From an uncultured Bartonella sp. (GTDB lineage: Bacteria > Pseudomonadota > Alphaproteobacteria > Rhizobiales > Rhizobiaceae): DNA of 64,000 bases. Positions within the stretch are counted from its first letter, which is position 1. The number at the start of each line of letters is the position of its first letter. Where the stretch lies: assembly GCA_946481695.1 (NCBI GenBank), contig CAMLON010000005.1, positions 1-64,000 on the forward strand, written 5' to 3'. Below, in pieces: positions 17,011-24,877 of this stretch. Made by a program: the position numbers and the translations under genes. Below the pieces are notes generated by a model. The model did not search any database. It was given only the letters and a program-made list of their open reading frames with translations, and had not been told where the DNA came from.

Positions 17011-18531
17011 TTACTTCCGTCTTCCACCCAGAAGATTGCCTAATACGCCGCGCAAATAATTTTCACCGGCTTTTGCAAGTGACCGGCCAATAGAATTGGC
17101 TGCAGTACGGGTAATGGACTTGACGGCAGTTTCCGCGACAGATTGACCGCGACTATTCTTTTTCTCATTGCCAAAAATTGTATCCCAAAAACTTCCGCCT
17201 TCTTCCTGATTGTTACTGGATTGTTTTTCTTGCGTATTTTTCTGCAACATTTCGTAAGCCGACTGACGATCAACGGTTTCGTCATATTTTCCACTCACGG
17301 GGCTTGTCTTTATCAAGCGTTGACGCTCTTCGGAAGTAATTGGACCAATTTGTGATGAAGGTGGACGGATAGTGGTCCTTTCAACGATGGATGGAACCCC
17401 TTTATCTTCTAAAGTTGACACCAGCGCTTCACCTGTTCCGAGATCCGAGATTGCTTTCATCGTGTCAAAATCAGGGTTGGCACGGAAAGTCGAGGCTGCG
17501 GCTTTCACAGCTGCCGTCTCGCGCGGTGTATAAACACGCAATGCATGCTGGATGCGATTGCCCAATTGAGCCAGAATGGATTCCGGCACATCCAACGGAT
17601 TTTGCGAAATAAAATAGATACCCACTCCTTTGGAACGGATCAGGCGGACAACCTGTTCAATCCGTTCAATCAATGCTTTTGGTGCATTATCAAACAGCAG
17701 ATGCGCTTCATCAAAAAAGAAAACGAGTCGCGGTTTTTCAGGATCGCCGACTTCAGGTAACTGCTCGAAAAGTTCCGACATAAGCCACAAAAGAAATGTG
17801 GAATAAAGACGCGGATTGGACATGAGTTTATCGGCGGCAAGTACACTGACGACACCTCGTCCATCACTTGTTGTGCGCATTATATCTTCAAGCTTTAAAG
17901 CCGGTTCACCAAAGAAATGTTCTCCGCCCTGCTCTTCAAAAACCAATAATTGACGCTGGATAGAGCCGACAGACGATTTGGAAATATTGCCATAACGGGA
18001 AGAAAGTTCGGCGGCTTTTTCTCCAACATGATTAAGCATTGCCTGCAAATCTTTAAGATCAAGCAATAACAATCCTTCGTCATCGGCAACACGAAAAGCA
18101 ATATTCAGCACACCTTCCTGAGCTTGCGTCAAGTCCATCAGCCTTGAGAGCAGCAATGGCCCCATTTCTGACACTGTTGCCCTTATCGGATGCCCGTCGA
18201 CTCCGAACAAATCCCAGAAGATAACCGGTGCGGCTTTCATTTCGATAGATGAAAGCCCGACACTTTGAGCCCGCGAACGAACCTTATCATTAAGGATGCC
18301 GGCTTTGGCTATGCCTGAAAGGTCACCCTTCACATCGGCGCAAAAGACTGGCACACCGGAAGCTGCAAAGGCTTCGGCAATCACCTGCAATGTTACGGTT
18401 TTTCCCGTACCGGTTGCACCGGTTATCAAGCCATGACGATTGGCATATTTAAGCCAGATATATTCGGGCTTGAGTGCGTTATCCTTTTTTTGACGGCTGA
18501 CACCCAGAAAAATTCCACTCTTGTCTATCAT
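17011..18531 (-). CDS. HerA-like ATPase (DUF853)
   Basis: 506-residue P-loop ATPase of the HerA/FtsK-like superfamily. Walker A is GATGTGKT near residues 37-44 and Walker B is VFFFDEAHLLF near 270. An arginine-finger region (RGVGIYFISQNPLDVPESILAQLGNRIQHALR) follows near 300. The C-terminal 90 residues are Ser/Gln/Asn-rich and end in a basic, gly-rich tail (YLRGVLGNLLGGRRK). The family is widespread in proteobacteria and presumed to act on DNA, but the substrate is unknown. The ATG at 18531 (MIDKSGIFLG) is preferred to a TTG two codons upstream. Confidence 0.85.
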   Translation of the reverse strand: MIDKSGIFLGVSRQKKDNALKPEYIWLKYANRHGLITGATGTGKTVTLQVIAEAFAASGVPVFCADVKGDLSGIAKAGILNDKVRSRAQSVGLSSIEMKAAPVIFWDLFGVDGHPIRATVSEMGPLLLSRLMDLTQAQEGVLNIAFRVADDEGLLLLDLKDLQAMLNHVGEKAAELSSRYGNISKSSVGSIQRQLLVFEEQGGEHFFGEPALKLEDIMRTTSDGRGVVSVLAADKLMSNPRLYSTFLLWLMSELFEQLPEVGDPEKPRLVFFFDEAHLLFDNAPKALIERIEQVVRLIRSKGVGIYFISQNPLDVPESILAQLGNRIQHALRVYTPRETAAVKAAASTFRANPDFDTMKAISDLGTGEALVSTLEDKGVPSIVERTTIRPPSSQIGPITSEERQRLIKTSPVSGKYDETVDRQSAYEMLQKNTQEKQSSNNQEEGGSFWDTIFGNEKKNSRGQSVAETAVKSITRTAANSIGRSLAKAGENYLRGVLGNLLGGRRK

Positions 18532-19029
18532 ACCCAATTATCCCTCGGCATGTTTTTCAATCATCATAAATGTACCGTAATTAGACAAAATCAATAAGCC
18601 TTTTGTGTGAGGCATGATGAGATAAGAGAATTTGTTTTTTCTTATGAACAAATTCTTTTCCAAGAAAATCAAATGGCCGACCGATGACTGGCGTGGTTAA
18701 CAACGCAACAAACGCATCTTCGTAAAATTGCTAAATACCTGAAGGTTCAATAAATTTTCGTAAGTTCGATTTTTAAATCAACGACATATAAAAATTCGCC
18801 TTTGAGCATGTGATTTGGAATTCGCCCGACATCGTACCCCCTTAATTTTATCCGGTACCGACCAAATAATTGATTGATCGTTGTTATACCGGGCAGCACT
18901 TGGTTTTGACAAATTGAATCCTAAATGAATTTGCAATAGGTTGGACTTGCACCGGTCGGGGCTTTGTGATTGTGTTACATAAAACCCCATCTTTTTGATG
19001 GTGTAAAAATTATTTAGCAGGATTTTGAT
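18532..19029. other. Long intergenic region before the mutase gene
   Basis: About 500 nt between divergent genes, AT-rich in the left half. Near the right end, GGGG and CCCC segments around 18958-18987 and a CCATC/GATGG hairpin around 18989-19004 precede the start of the mutase gene. They could form leader structures. No B12-box signature was recognised, so no riboswitch is called. Confidence 0.4.
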
Positions 19030-20349
19030 TTGCTCATGAGCTCGAAACAATCCCATCCATCCGACAATACACAATCCCGTCAGGCAGGCTGGTCTGTCAT
19101 GCAACGTGCCGACGATCCCGATATTGAGCGTGCCCGCTTTCAACTTAAAGAAGATATAGCCAATGGCGCTACCGGCATTGCCCTGGTTTTTGAGGGTGCC
19201 AATAGCGCTTACGGCTTCGGCCTACCGGCTAAAGCCGAAACGATTCCAACTCTCTTTGACGGGGTTAGCCTCGACGGTCTTCATATCCGCCTTGACAACC
19301 ATCCCCATGGTCGTGTGATTGCCGACAGTTTTATCGATTATCTCCAGCATCGGCGCATTAACCCGACTCGCACAAAACTGACATTCAGTACCGACCCTAC
19401 GGCGGTGTTGGCTACGACCGGCAAACTCAAAATGTCGATCGAAGCGCTAAAAGCGTCATTGCCGCAATCAATGTCGGTATTTTTTTCCTCAGGCATTCCC
19501 GGTGTTGTTCTCGAAGCCGATGGACGTCCGTACCATAATGCCGGTGCTACACCGGCACAGGAAATCGGTGCAATGTTGTCGGTTGCTCTCGCCCATTTGA
19601 AGATGGTCGAGGAAGCACGCCACCACATTATATATGCTTTGCCGCACATCGGTTTTGCCACAGCTCTTGATGAGGATCCCGTTATGGGGCTTGCAAAAAT
19701 GCGTGCAATCAGGTCGCTTTGGCGCAGACTTCAAGGAGAACGCGGGGTGACTTCTCCATTTCCTGCGGTCATTCACGTTGAAACGTCCATGCGAATGATG
19801 ACAAGACAGGATGCACTGAGCAATATCTCCCGTTCATCTATTGCTGCCTATGCTGCTATTTTGGGTGGGGCATCATCACTGTCGGTCTTGCCATATAGTT
19901 TTGTGTTCGGTTTACCGGATGAAAATGCACGCCGCATTGCCCGTAACAGCCAACTTATTTTTATGAAAGAGCTTGCTAGCCCGCTTGCAAAACAGGCAAA
20001 CCGGCGAGACAGCGATTCGGATGCACTTGCAGAAGCAGCCTGGGTTGAATTCACCCGTCTTGAAGATGAAGGCGGCGTTATGCAAAGTCTCATTGATGGC
20101 AACCTTGCCAAACGTATTGAAGAGGCACGTGATCTTAGACTGGCAAGTTATCACAAAAATGAACGTGCCATCATCGGCACATCCGAATATCGGAAGGGAG
20201 ATGATGCCCCTGTCGGCATAGTAGATACCAAGCCGGTCCATTTTTCAGCTGAAGGTATTTCTCATTGTCGTCCGCTGGTATCGGGTCGTTGGGATCAAGA
20301 ATTTGTTGAAGTACAAAAAATAGCGCCGGTTGAAATCACAAAGGATTAA
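19030..20349 (+). CDS. Methylmalonyl-CoA mutase small subunit
   Basis: 439-residue protein of the methylmalonyl-CoA mutase catalytic-barrel family, matching small (beta) subunits rather than the catalytic large subunit. Marks are GWSVMQRADDPDIERAR, GATGIALVFEGANSAYGFGLP and HVETSMRMMTRQDALSN, then LPDENARRIARNSQ. The HTNS substrate loop of large subunits is replaced by LPYSFVFG. No B12-binding domain (DxHxxG) is present, so it cannot work alone. The B12-carrying partner is not in the window. TTG at 19030 has an AGGA at good spacing, and ATG at 19036 is the alternative. corA follows after 3 nt. Confidence 0.8.
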   Translation: MLMSSKQSHPSDNTQSRQAGWSVMQRADDPDIERARFQLKEDIANGATGIALVFEGANSAYGFGLPAKAETIPTLFDGVSLDGLHIRLDNHPHGRVIADSFIDYLQHRRINPTRTKLTFSTDPTAVLATTGKLKMSIEALKASLPQSMSVFFSSGIPGVVLEADGRPYHNAGATPAQEIGAMLSVALAHLKMVEEARHHIIYALPHIGFATALDEDPVMGLAKMRAIRSLWRRLQGERGVTSPFPAVIHVETSMRMMTRQDALSNISRSSIAAYAAILGGASSLSVLPYSFVFGLPDENARRIARNSQLIFMKELASPLAKQANRRDSDSDALAEAAWVEFTRLEDEGGVMQSLIDGNLAKRIEEARDLRLASYHKNERAIIGTSEYRKGDDAPVGIVDTKPVHFSAEGISHCRPLVSGRWDQEFVEVQKIAPVEITKD

Positions 20350-20352
20350 TGC

Positions 20353-21381
20353 ATGATCCGCAGCTTCCGAACATCGACTGACCGTCTTGTTGAAGTCCCG
20401 CTCAAGGAAGACGGAACGCCCGAAAATGACGTGCTGTGGATTGATCTTTCCGATCCGACTGCCGGAGAAGAAAAAGAGCTGGAAAAGTGGCTCGGAATTC
20501 CCATACCGACGCACGACGATATGACCGAGATTGAAGAATCGAGCCGCTTTTATATGGAAAACGGAGCGCAATATATGACGGCTCCGTTGATCTACACTGT
20601 TGACGGCGACAAACGGGATATCGCACCTGTTACCTTTATTCTGACAGGATCACGGCTGGTGACTGTTCGCTATAGCCACCCGCAAGCAATCGAGCTTTTC
20701 ATTTTGCGGGTGACTAAAGCAGGCAATGGATTAATTACACCGCAGTGCACGGGGTTAACCATTCTAACTGCGGTTATCGAGGCCGCAACAGATAGGCTTG
20801 CCGATCTTCTTGAAGCAGTCTCCGGACGCATTGAAACTGCTTCCCGCAATATTTTCCATCGTGATGAAGCGGCTATGCCGATGTCGACCATCGATTTTCG
20901 CAAAACTCTCAACCATATCGGCAATCAGGGAACGTTGCTTTCCATGGTGAGAGAAAGCATTGCCGGAGTTAGCCGCCTTCTCGTTTATGTCGAAGCTTAC
21001 GGAAAAACAGTAACGCCCAAATATATTGAAGCTGACGGCAAAACAGTAACGCCTAAAAAAGATATGAAGACGACTGTCAAATCATTGGAACAGGACACTC
21101 AGTCGCTTGAACATTATGCAGACTTTTTATCCGCAAAAATGACATTTCTGCTTGATACCGTTGTCGGCATGATTTCAACAGAACAAAATGCAATTATCAA
21201 ATTTTTCTCGGTTGTAGCAGTCGGTTTCATGCCACCGACACTTGTTGCCTCTATATACGGTATGAATTTCCAATTCATGCCGGAACTTAATGAAAAATGG
21301 GGCTATCCTTTTGCTTTGTTTCTGATGATTATTTCTGCTGTGATACCCATATTATACTTCAGAAAAAAAGGCTGGCTCTGA
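20353..21381 (+). CDS. corA: CorA-type divalent cation transporter
   Basis: 342-residue inner-membrane channel-like transporter for Mg2+ or related metals. The N-terminal two thirds form the cytoplasmic funnel. Two membrane helices lie at the C-terminus, the first ending in the signature YGMNF near residue 302, the second near 317-336, with a basic tail (FRKKGWL). A 12-residue unit is duplicated in tandem in the funnel at about residues 213-236 (EAYGKTVTPK and EADGKTVTPK), which is unusual. Only 3 nt separate it from the mutase gene, so they are co-transcribed. Confidence 0.88.
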   Translation: MIRSFRTSTDRLVEVPLKEDGTPENDVLWIDLSDPTAGEEKELEKWLGIPIPTHDDMTEIEESSRFYMENGAQYMTAPLIYTVDGDKRDIAPVTFILTGSRLVTVRYSHPQAIELFILRVTKAGNGLITPQCTGLTILTAVIEAATDRLADLLEAVSGRIETASRNIFHRDEAAMPMSTIDFRKTLNHIGNQGTLLSMVRESIAGVSRLLVYVEAYGKTVTPKYIEADGKTVTPKKDMKTTVKSLEQDTQSLEHYADFLSAKMTFLLDTVVGMISTEQNAIIKFFSVVAVGFMPPTLVASIYGMNFQFMPELNEKWGYPFALFLMIISAVIPILYFRKKGWL

Positions 21382-21477
21382 TTTTAACTTTTACCTCTTC
21401 TCTGGAAATCAGCCGTCAGCTGTATTATATTTAACGTGTTGAGATAATTAAAAGCGTCAACAGAAAGGGTGAATTCG

Positions 21478-21711
21478 ATGTCTATTGATTCAGCAATGCG
21501 TATTTCGGTAGGCGGCATGAACAGACAAGCGGATACACTTGATCAGATTGCCCAGAATGTTGCGGTTGGAACAACTGTCGGTCGCGAGACATATGATGCC
21601 GGAGACGACATGGTGAATATGGACTTGGCTGAACATAATTTTAAAGCCAATTTCCGCGTTTTCCAAATTGCCGACGAGACAATGGCAGAAATAATCAATA
21701 TGAAACGCTAA
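21478..21711 (+). CDS. Miniature flagellar-rod-like protein
   Basis: 77 residues from the ATG at 21478, which has GAAAGGG 8 nt upstream; a GTG three codons earlier is less likely. Residues 1-30 (ISVGGMNRQADTLDQIAQNVA) match the N-terminal helix motif of the FlgB/FlgC/FlgG rod and hook family. Residues 45-77 (DDMVNMDLAEHNFKANFRVFQIADETMAEIINM) match their C-terminal helix. The large middle domain is absent, leaving only the two halves of the coiled core. No flagellar gene is nearby. It may be a relic, an adaptor or a small axial protein. The function is unknown. Confidence 0.65.
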   Translation: MSIDSAMRISVGGMNRQADTLDQIAQNVAVGTTVGRETYDAGDDMVNMDLAEHNFKANFRVFQIADETMAEIINMKR

Positions 21712-21915
21712 AGCAGGCAATCGCTAGCGTTTTGCGGCTGTTTCACATTTTCAAATAAAATTTTTATAAATTGTGGTGAAATGGGAGTGGCCTGTTTTGT
21801 CGTCAAAAAGGCGTGTTTTTTCGCTGCAGGTGTTTGCCCGAAACGGATGACATCATTATCTCTCGAATAATGATGATCGTTCTCGAACGGAAATCTGAAG
21901 TTGTTTTAAGGAAGA

Positions 21916-21990
21916 TGGCTGGGGTACCTGGATTCGAACCAGGGAATGCCGGTACCAAAAACCGGTGCCTTACCGCTTGGCTATACCCCA
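21916..21990 (-). tRNA. tRNA-Gln (anticodon UUG)
   Basis: Full cloverleaf on the minus strand: acceptor TGGGGTA pairs with TACCCCA; the D-arm is AGCCAAGCGGTAAGGC; the anticodon arm CCGGT-TTTTGGT-ACCGG has anticodon TTG; and the T-arm CCTGGTTCGAATCCAGG is present. The discriminator is G and the 3' CCA is encoded (21916-21918). Confidence 0.97.
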
Positions 21991-22366
21991 AAAAGCATGC
22001 ATGGCACACTTCCTGCGCGCCTTATAACGAGTTCGATAAAAATGTGCAATATGTCTAAGCACCTACCGGCATTTTTTTTTGGCAATAGTTTCCCGTGAAT
22101 TCTTCCATTGAATTGCGTGAAGCAGATTTTCAAACGCGTCCGACCCTCCGACATATATCCATCTACCTGACGATTTTTACCGACTCTGCGAATTTCAACT
22201 TTTCACGAAGATTTAAAAGTCGTTTTCGAACATAGGGCAATTTTCAAGCAAATGTAACTTTTCCATCTTTCCTATCTGCTATAATCTTGAAAATCGGGTT
22301 GCTGACGTTGGCCTTTAACGCTCTACAATTTAATACGCCTTCCATCTTAACGGAAAAGGAAATCCG
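21991..22366. other. Intergenic region tRNA-Gln / MBL hydrolase
   Basis: About 375 nt without a gene. It includes the promoter of tRNA-Gln on the minus strand and that of the MBL gene on the plus strand, whose ribosome-binding site AAAAGGAAAT lies just before 22367. No integrase scar or repeat was seen at the tRNA 3' end. Confidence 0.45.
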
Positions 22367-23272
22367 ATGCGTGTCGATTTCAACAAGGATTTTACGCCTC
22401 AATATGGTCAGGCAGTCGTTCTTGGTAATGATATCCGGCGGATAACTGCTCATAATCCTTCCCCTTTTACCTTTACCGGAACGAATAGTTATATTTTAGG
22501 GCAAGACGAGCTTGCAATTATCGATCCCGGTCCTGATGATGATGACCAGTTGCAAACACTTCTTCGCGTCATTGAAGGACATAGACTGGATTATATCTTT
22601 ATCACTCATAGCCATAGCGATCATTGCGGGCTCGCGAAACGGCTAAGAAACCTCACCGGAGCGAAGATTGTTGCCGAAGGACGTTACAGGCCGGCTTTGA
22701 CTAATGTTCTTAGCAGCTCCATTGCCCTTGATGCTGATTGTGACAAAAATTTTAAACCTGACATTACACTTGGGGACGATGAAACAATCGAAGGCAATGG
22801 CTGGAAGCTCACTTCGGTCACTACTCCCGGACACATGGCAAATCATACAGCCTATGCCCTTGATAAAACCGGTGTGCTTTTTACGGGTGACCATGTTATG
22901 GCATGGGCGACAACAGTAGTCGCACCACCTGATGGTGCCATGCAGGATTATATGCGGTCACTCACAAAACTTCTAAGCCGCAATGATAAGATTTACCTTC
23001 CCGGACATGGCGGCGCTGTCATGAAACCGCAGGCTTATGTGCGCGCCATTATCGCGCATAGAAAAATGCGTGAGCGGGCAATTATCGAACGATTGCGTGA
23101 AGGAGACCGGACAATAAGCGAGATTGTCAAGGCAATCTATAGAACACTCGACAACCGCCTTCACAAAGCCGCCGCTCTCTCGGTTCTTGCCCACCTCGAC
23201 GATTTGGTAGAGAAAGGCATTGTTATAACGGACGAACCACTTTCGCTTTTCAGTTCCTATTCATTATCCTGA
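22367..23272 (+). CDS. Metallo-beta-lactamase-fold hydrolase
   Basis: 301-residue MBL-fold enzyme. The metal-binding motif THSHSDHCGLAKRL is near residues 85-98, with further ligands in TPGHMANH (near 152) and FTGDHVMAW (near 175), and GHGGAV near 222. A C-terminal winged-helix-like region (about 235-301) is typical of the group that includes human LACTB2-like hydrolases. The natural substrate is unknown. Its last 16 nt overlap the 3' end of the converging DUF1499 gene. Confidence 0.85.
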   Translation: MRVDFNKDFTPQYGQAVVLGNDIRRITAHNPSPFTFTGTNSYILGQDELAIIDPGPDDDDQLQTLLRVIEGHRLDYIFITHSHSDHCGLAKRLRNLTGAKIVAEGRYRPALTNVLSSSIALDADCDKNFKPDITLGDDETIEGNGWKLTSVTTPGHMANHTAYALDKTGVLFTGDHVMAWATTVVAPPDGAMQDYMRSLTKLLSRNDKIYLPGHGGAVMKPQAYVRAIIAHRKMRERAIIERLREGDRTISEIVKAIYRTLDNRLHKAAALSVLAHLDDLVEKGIVITDEPLSLFSSYSLS

Positions 23273-24042
23273 TCGATAGGAGTTGAAAGCATCTCAGTGT
23301 CAAGAGCATCCATAAAAGCGAGAATAAAGGAAGCATCGACACCAAGATCGCGATATAAATAACGTGATGCCGAGCGCATATCGACAAAAGTTGTATCACC
23401 CTCATCGGTCAGACGAATAACGATATCCGATATAAAACCGAGATAAAAAGTTTTAGCTTCGGTTTCGATAAAGAGCTCATCGTCTTCACCGTCAACACCG
23501 CGTTGTGCCTTGACAGGCCAGCCCTGTGCATCAAGAACATTGCGCACCGATTTCAAGATACGGTCAGGAGAGCCATCATAACGACGGCCTGAAAGCTCGG
23601 GCCATTCTTTTAGTTGTAGATTGGCTTGACCGGATAAGTCGGCAGCAACGGGCAAAGCGTCAGCCGGTCTTGCATCTGCAATAAAGTGTGGCGGCGTATC
23701 GGTATCGGTCGAGATGTCATTAAGCGGTGGCATAACGGACCACATGAACAAAAAAGCCGATATGGGGGTAAGTGTTATGAGTGAATAGACAATACCCTTT
23801 AGTGATTTCAATCCACCCCTGTCACCATTTTCCCAAAGATCGTAAAGTCCTTTGGCTGCGAGAACGAGAGCAATAATAGCCAATAAACCGGCAATACTTG
23901 AACAGACGAGAAATATATGGGTCCGGATAAGCGAAAAGCGATGAAGAAGGCTTAATATGACAAGAGCCAATAGACTTACACCGCCAAAACGCGGCGACCA
24001 TAAGGCAGCATAGGAAGTCAGCCGAACGTATTTTTTTCTCAT
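23257..24042 (-). CDS. DUF1499 membrane protein
   Basis: 261 residues. Three hydrophobic segments occupy about residues 20-110, followed by the DUF1499 domain (residues 115-255) with the opening PPLNDISTDTDTPPHF and the closing FVDMRSASRYLYRDLGVDASF. The function is unknown; rhizobial members are predicted membrane proteins. Its ATG overlaps the stop of the upstream polysaccharide deacetylase by 4 nt (ATGA), so the two are translationally coupled. Confidence 0.82.
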   Translation of the reverse strand: MRKKYVRLTSYAALWSPRFGGVSLLALVILSLLHRFSLIRTHIFLVCSSIAGLLAIIALVLAAKGLYDLWENGDRGGLKSLKGIVYSLITLTPISAFLFMWSVMPPLNDISTDTDTPPHFIADARPADALPVAADLSGQANLQLKEWPELSGRRYDGSPDRILKSVRNVLDAQGWPVKAQRGVDGEDDELFIETEAKTFYLGFISDIVIRLTDEGDTTFVDMRSASRYLYRDLGVDASFILAFMDALDTEMLSTPIDQDNE

Positions 24043-24854
24043 TGTCCGTTCATTGTCCCTTGTAGTGTGCTAGTCCCCGATGTCGCACTTTTTCCTTCCA
24101 ACATGCCACAGTCGCTAATAGTCGTTTGTCTCTCCACTGGCTTTGTGGCATCCGATAATTTCACAAATCGATAGCCCTTTTTCTCAAGCTCCAGAATACC
24201 CGCAGCGACCCCTTGGCCGGATGCCCGCTTAGGCTGGTTCATATGGGCGATAATAACATCCCCATTCTTAGCAGATGAAATACGTTGAGCAACCGTTTTT
24301 GGCGGCAAGGATGCTCCCATATCGGCATTAAGGGAAAAACCGCCCACTTCATACCCCATGTCATGAATAAGCTTCACGGCGTCCTTCGAATAACGTGCAG
24401 ATGCATCGCGATACCAGTAAGAGCGTGGAAAACCTGAGGCTAATAAACTCTCCTCTCCACCTTTGATTTCTTCACAAACTGCTTTGAGGCTGCCTGCCGT
24501 TTTAAGGCCATAGATATCCGGCTGATTATCAATTGCAGGAACATGATTTTTCCCGTGATTTGCCAGTTCGAACAGATCGGGATGGGCCTTGATAACTTCG
24601 ACAGTTTGCTTATTTCGTTGTAACCATCGTGCTGTAACGAATAAAGTGGCTTTGATCTGATGGGAGACGAGCGTGTCGAAAATACGATGGTCGGTATCAC
24701 CCATACATAGATCAAGCGTCAAAGCCACCTGTGGACTTGACGCTTCACCTTTTTCAATATGCAATGCCGGCTCTACGGTACCGGCCATAGTTGTGGCCGG
24801 TGCACTCAAACTTATGATACCGGCAAAAACGCACCGGCAAATTGAATTCCACAT
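24039..24854 (-). CDS. Secreted polysaccharide deacetylase
   Basis: 271-residue NodB-type deacetylase with a signal peptide (residues 1-25, cleavage near TTMAG). The catalytic Asp region is VALTLDLCMGDTD near 45-57, a variant of TFDDG. The metal His pair is in ELANHGKNH near 116-124. Further on, RYSKDAVKLIHDMGYEVGGFS and the closing VIIAHMNQP supply the rest of the barrel. It probably removes acetyl groups from a periplasmic or surface glycan, although the substrate is unknown. The ATG at 24854 follows an AGG at suitable distance and is preferred to a TTG one codon upstream. Confidence 0.82.
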   Translation of the reverse strand: MWNSICRCVFAGIISLSAPATTMAGTVEPALHIEKGEASSPQVALTLDLCMGDTDHRIFDTLVSHQIKATLFVTARWLQRNKQTVEVIKAHPDLFELANHGKNHVPAIDNQPDIYGLKTAGSLKAVCEEIKGGEESLLASGFPRSYWYRDASARYSKDAVKLIHDMGYEVGGFSLNADMGASLPPKTVAQRISSAKNGDVIIAHMNQPKRASGQGVAAGILELEKKGYRFVKLSDATKPVERQTTISDCGMLEGKSATSGTSTLQGTMNGQ

Positions 24855-24877
24855 CAATTACCTACTTCTGGCATGAC

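Noticed and set aside
18940..19029. Possible cobalamin riboswitch ahead of the methylmalonyl-CoA mutase subunit
   Set aside because: Hairpin-forming segments exist and the enzyme family is B12-linked, but no B12 box or conserved core could be recognised.
18778..19143. 121-codon minus-strand frame before the mutase gene
   Set aside because: It overlaps the start of the mutase gene and has no signal, domain or ribosome-binding site.
21916..22366. tRNA-Gln as an integration site
   Set aside because: No integrase, no repeated tRNA end and no foreign-looking island lie beside it.
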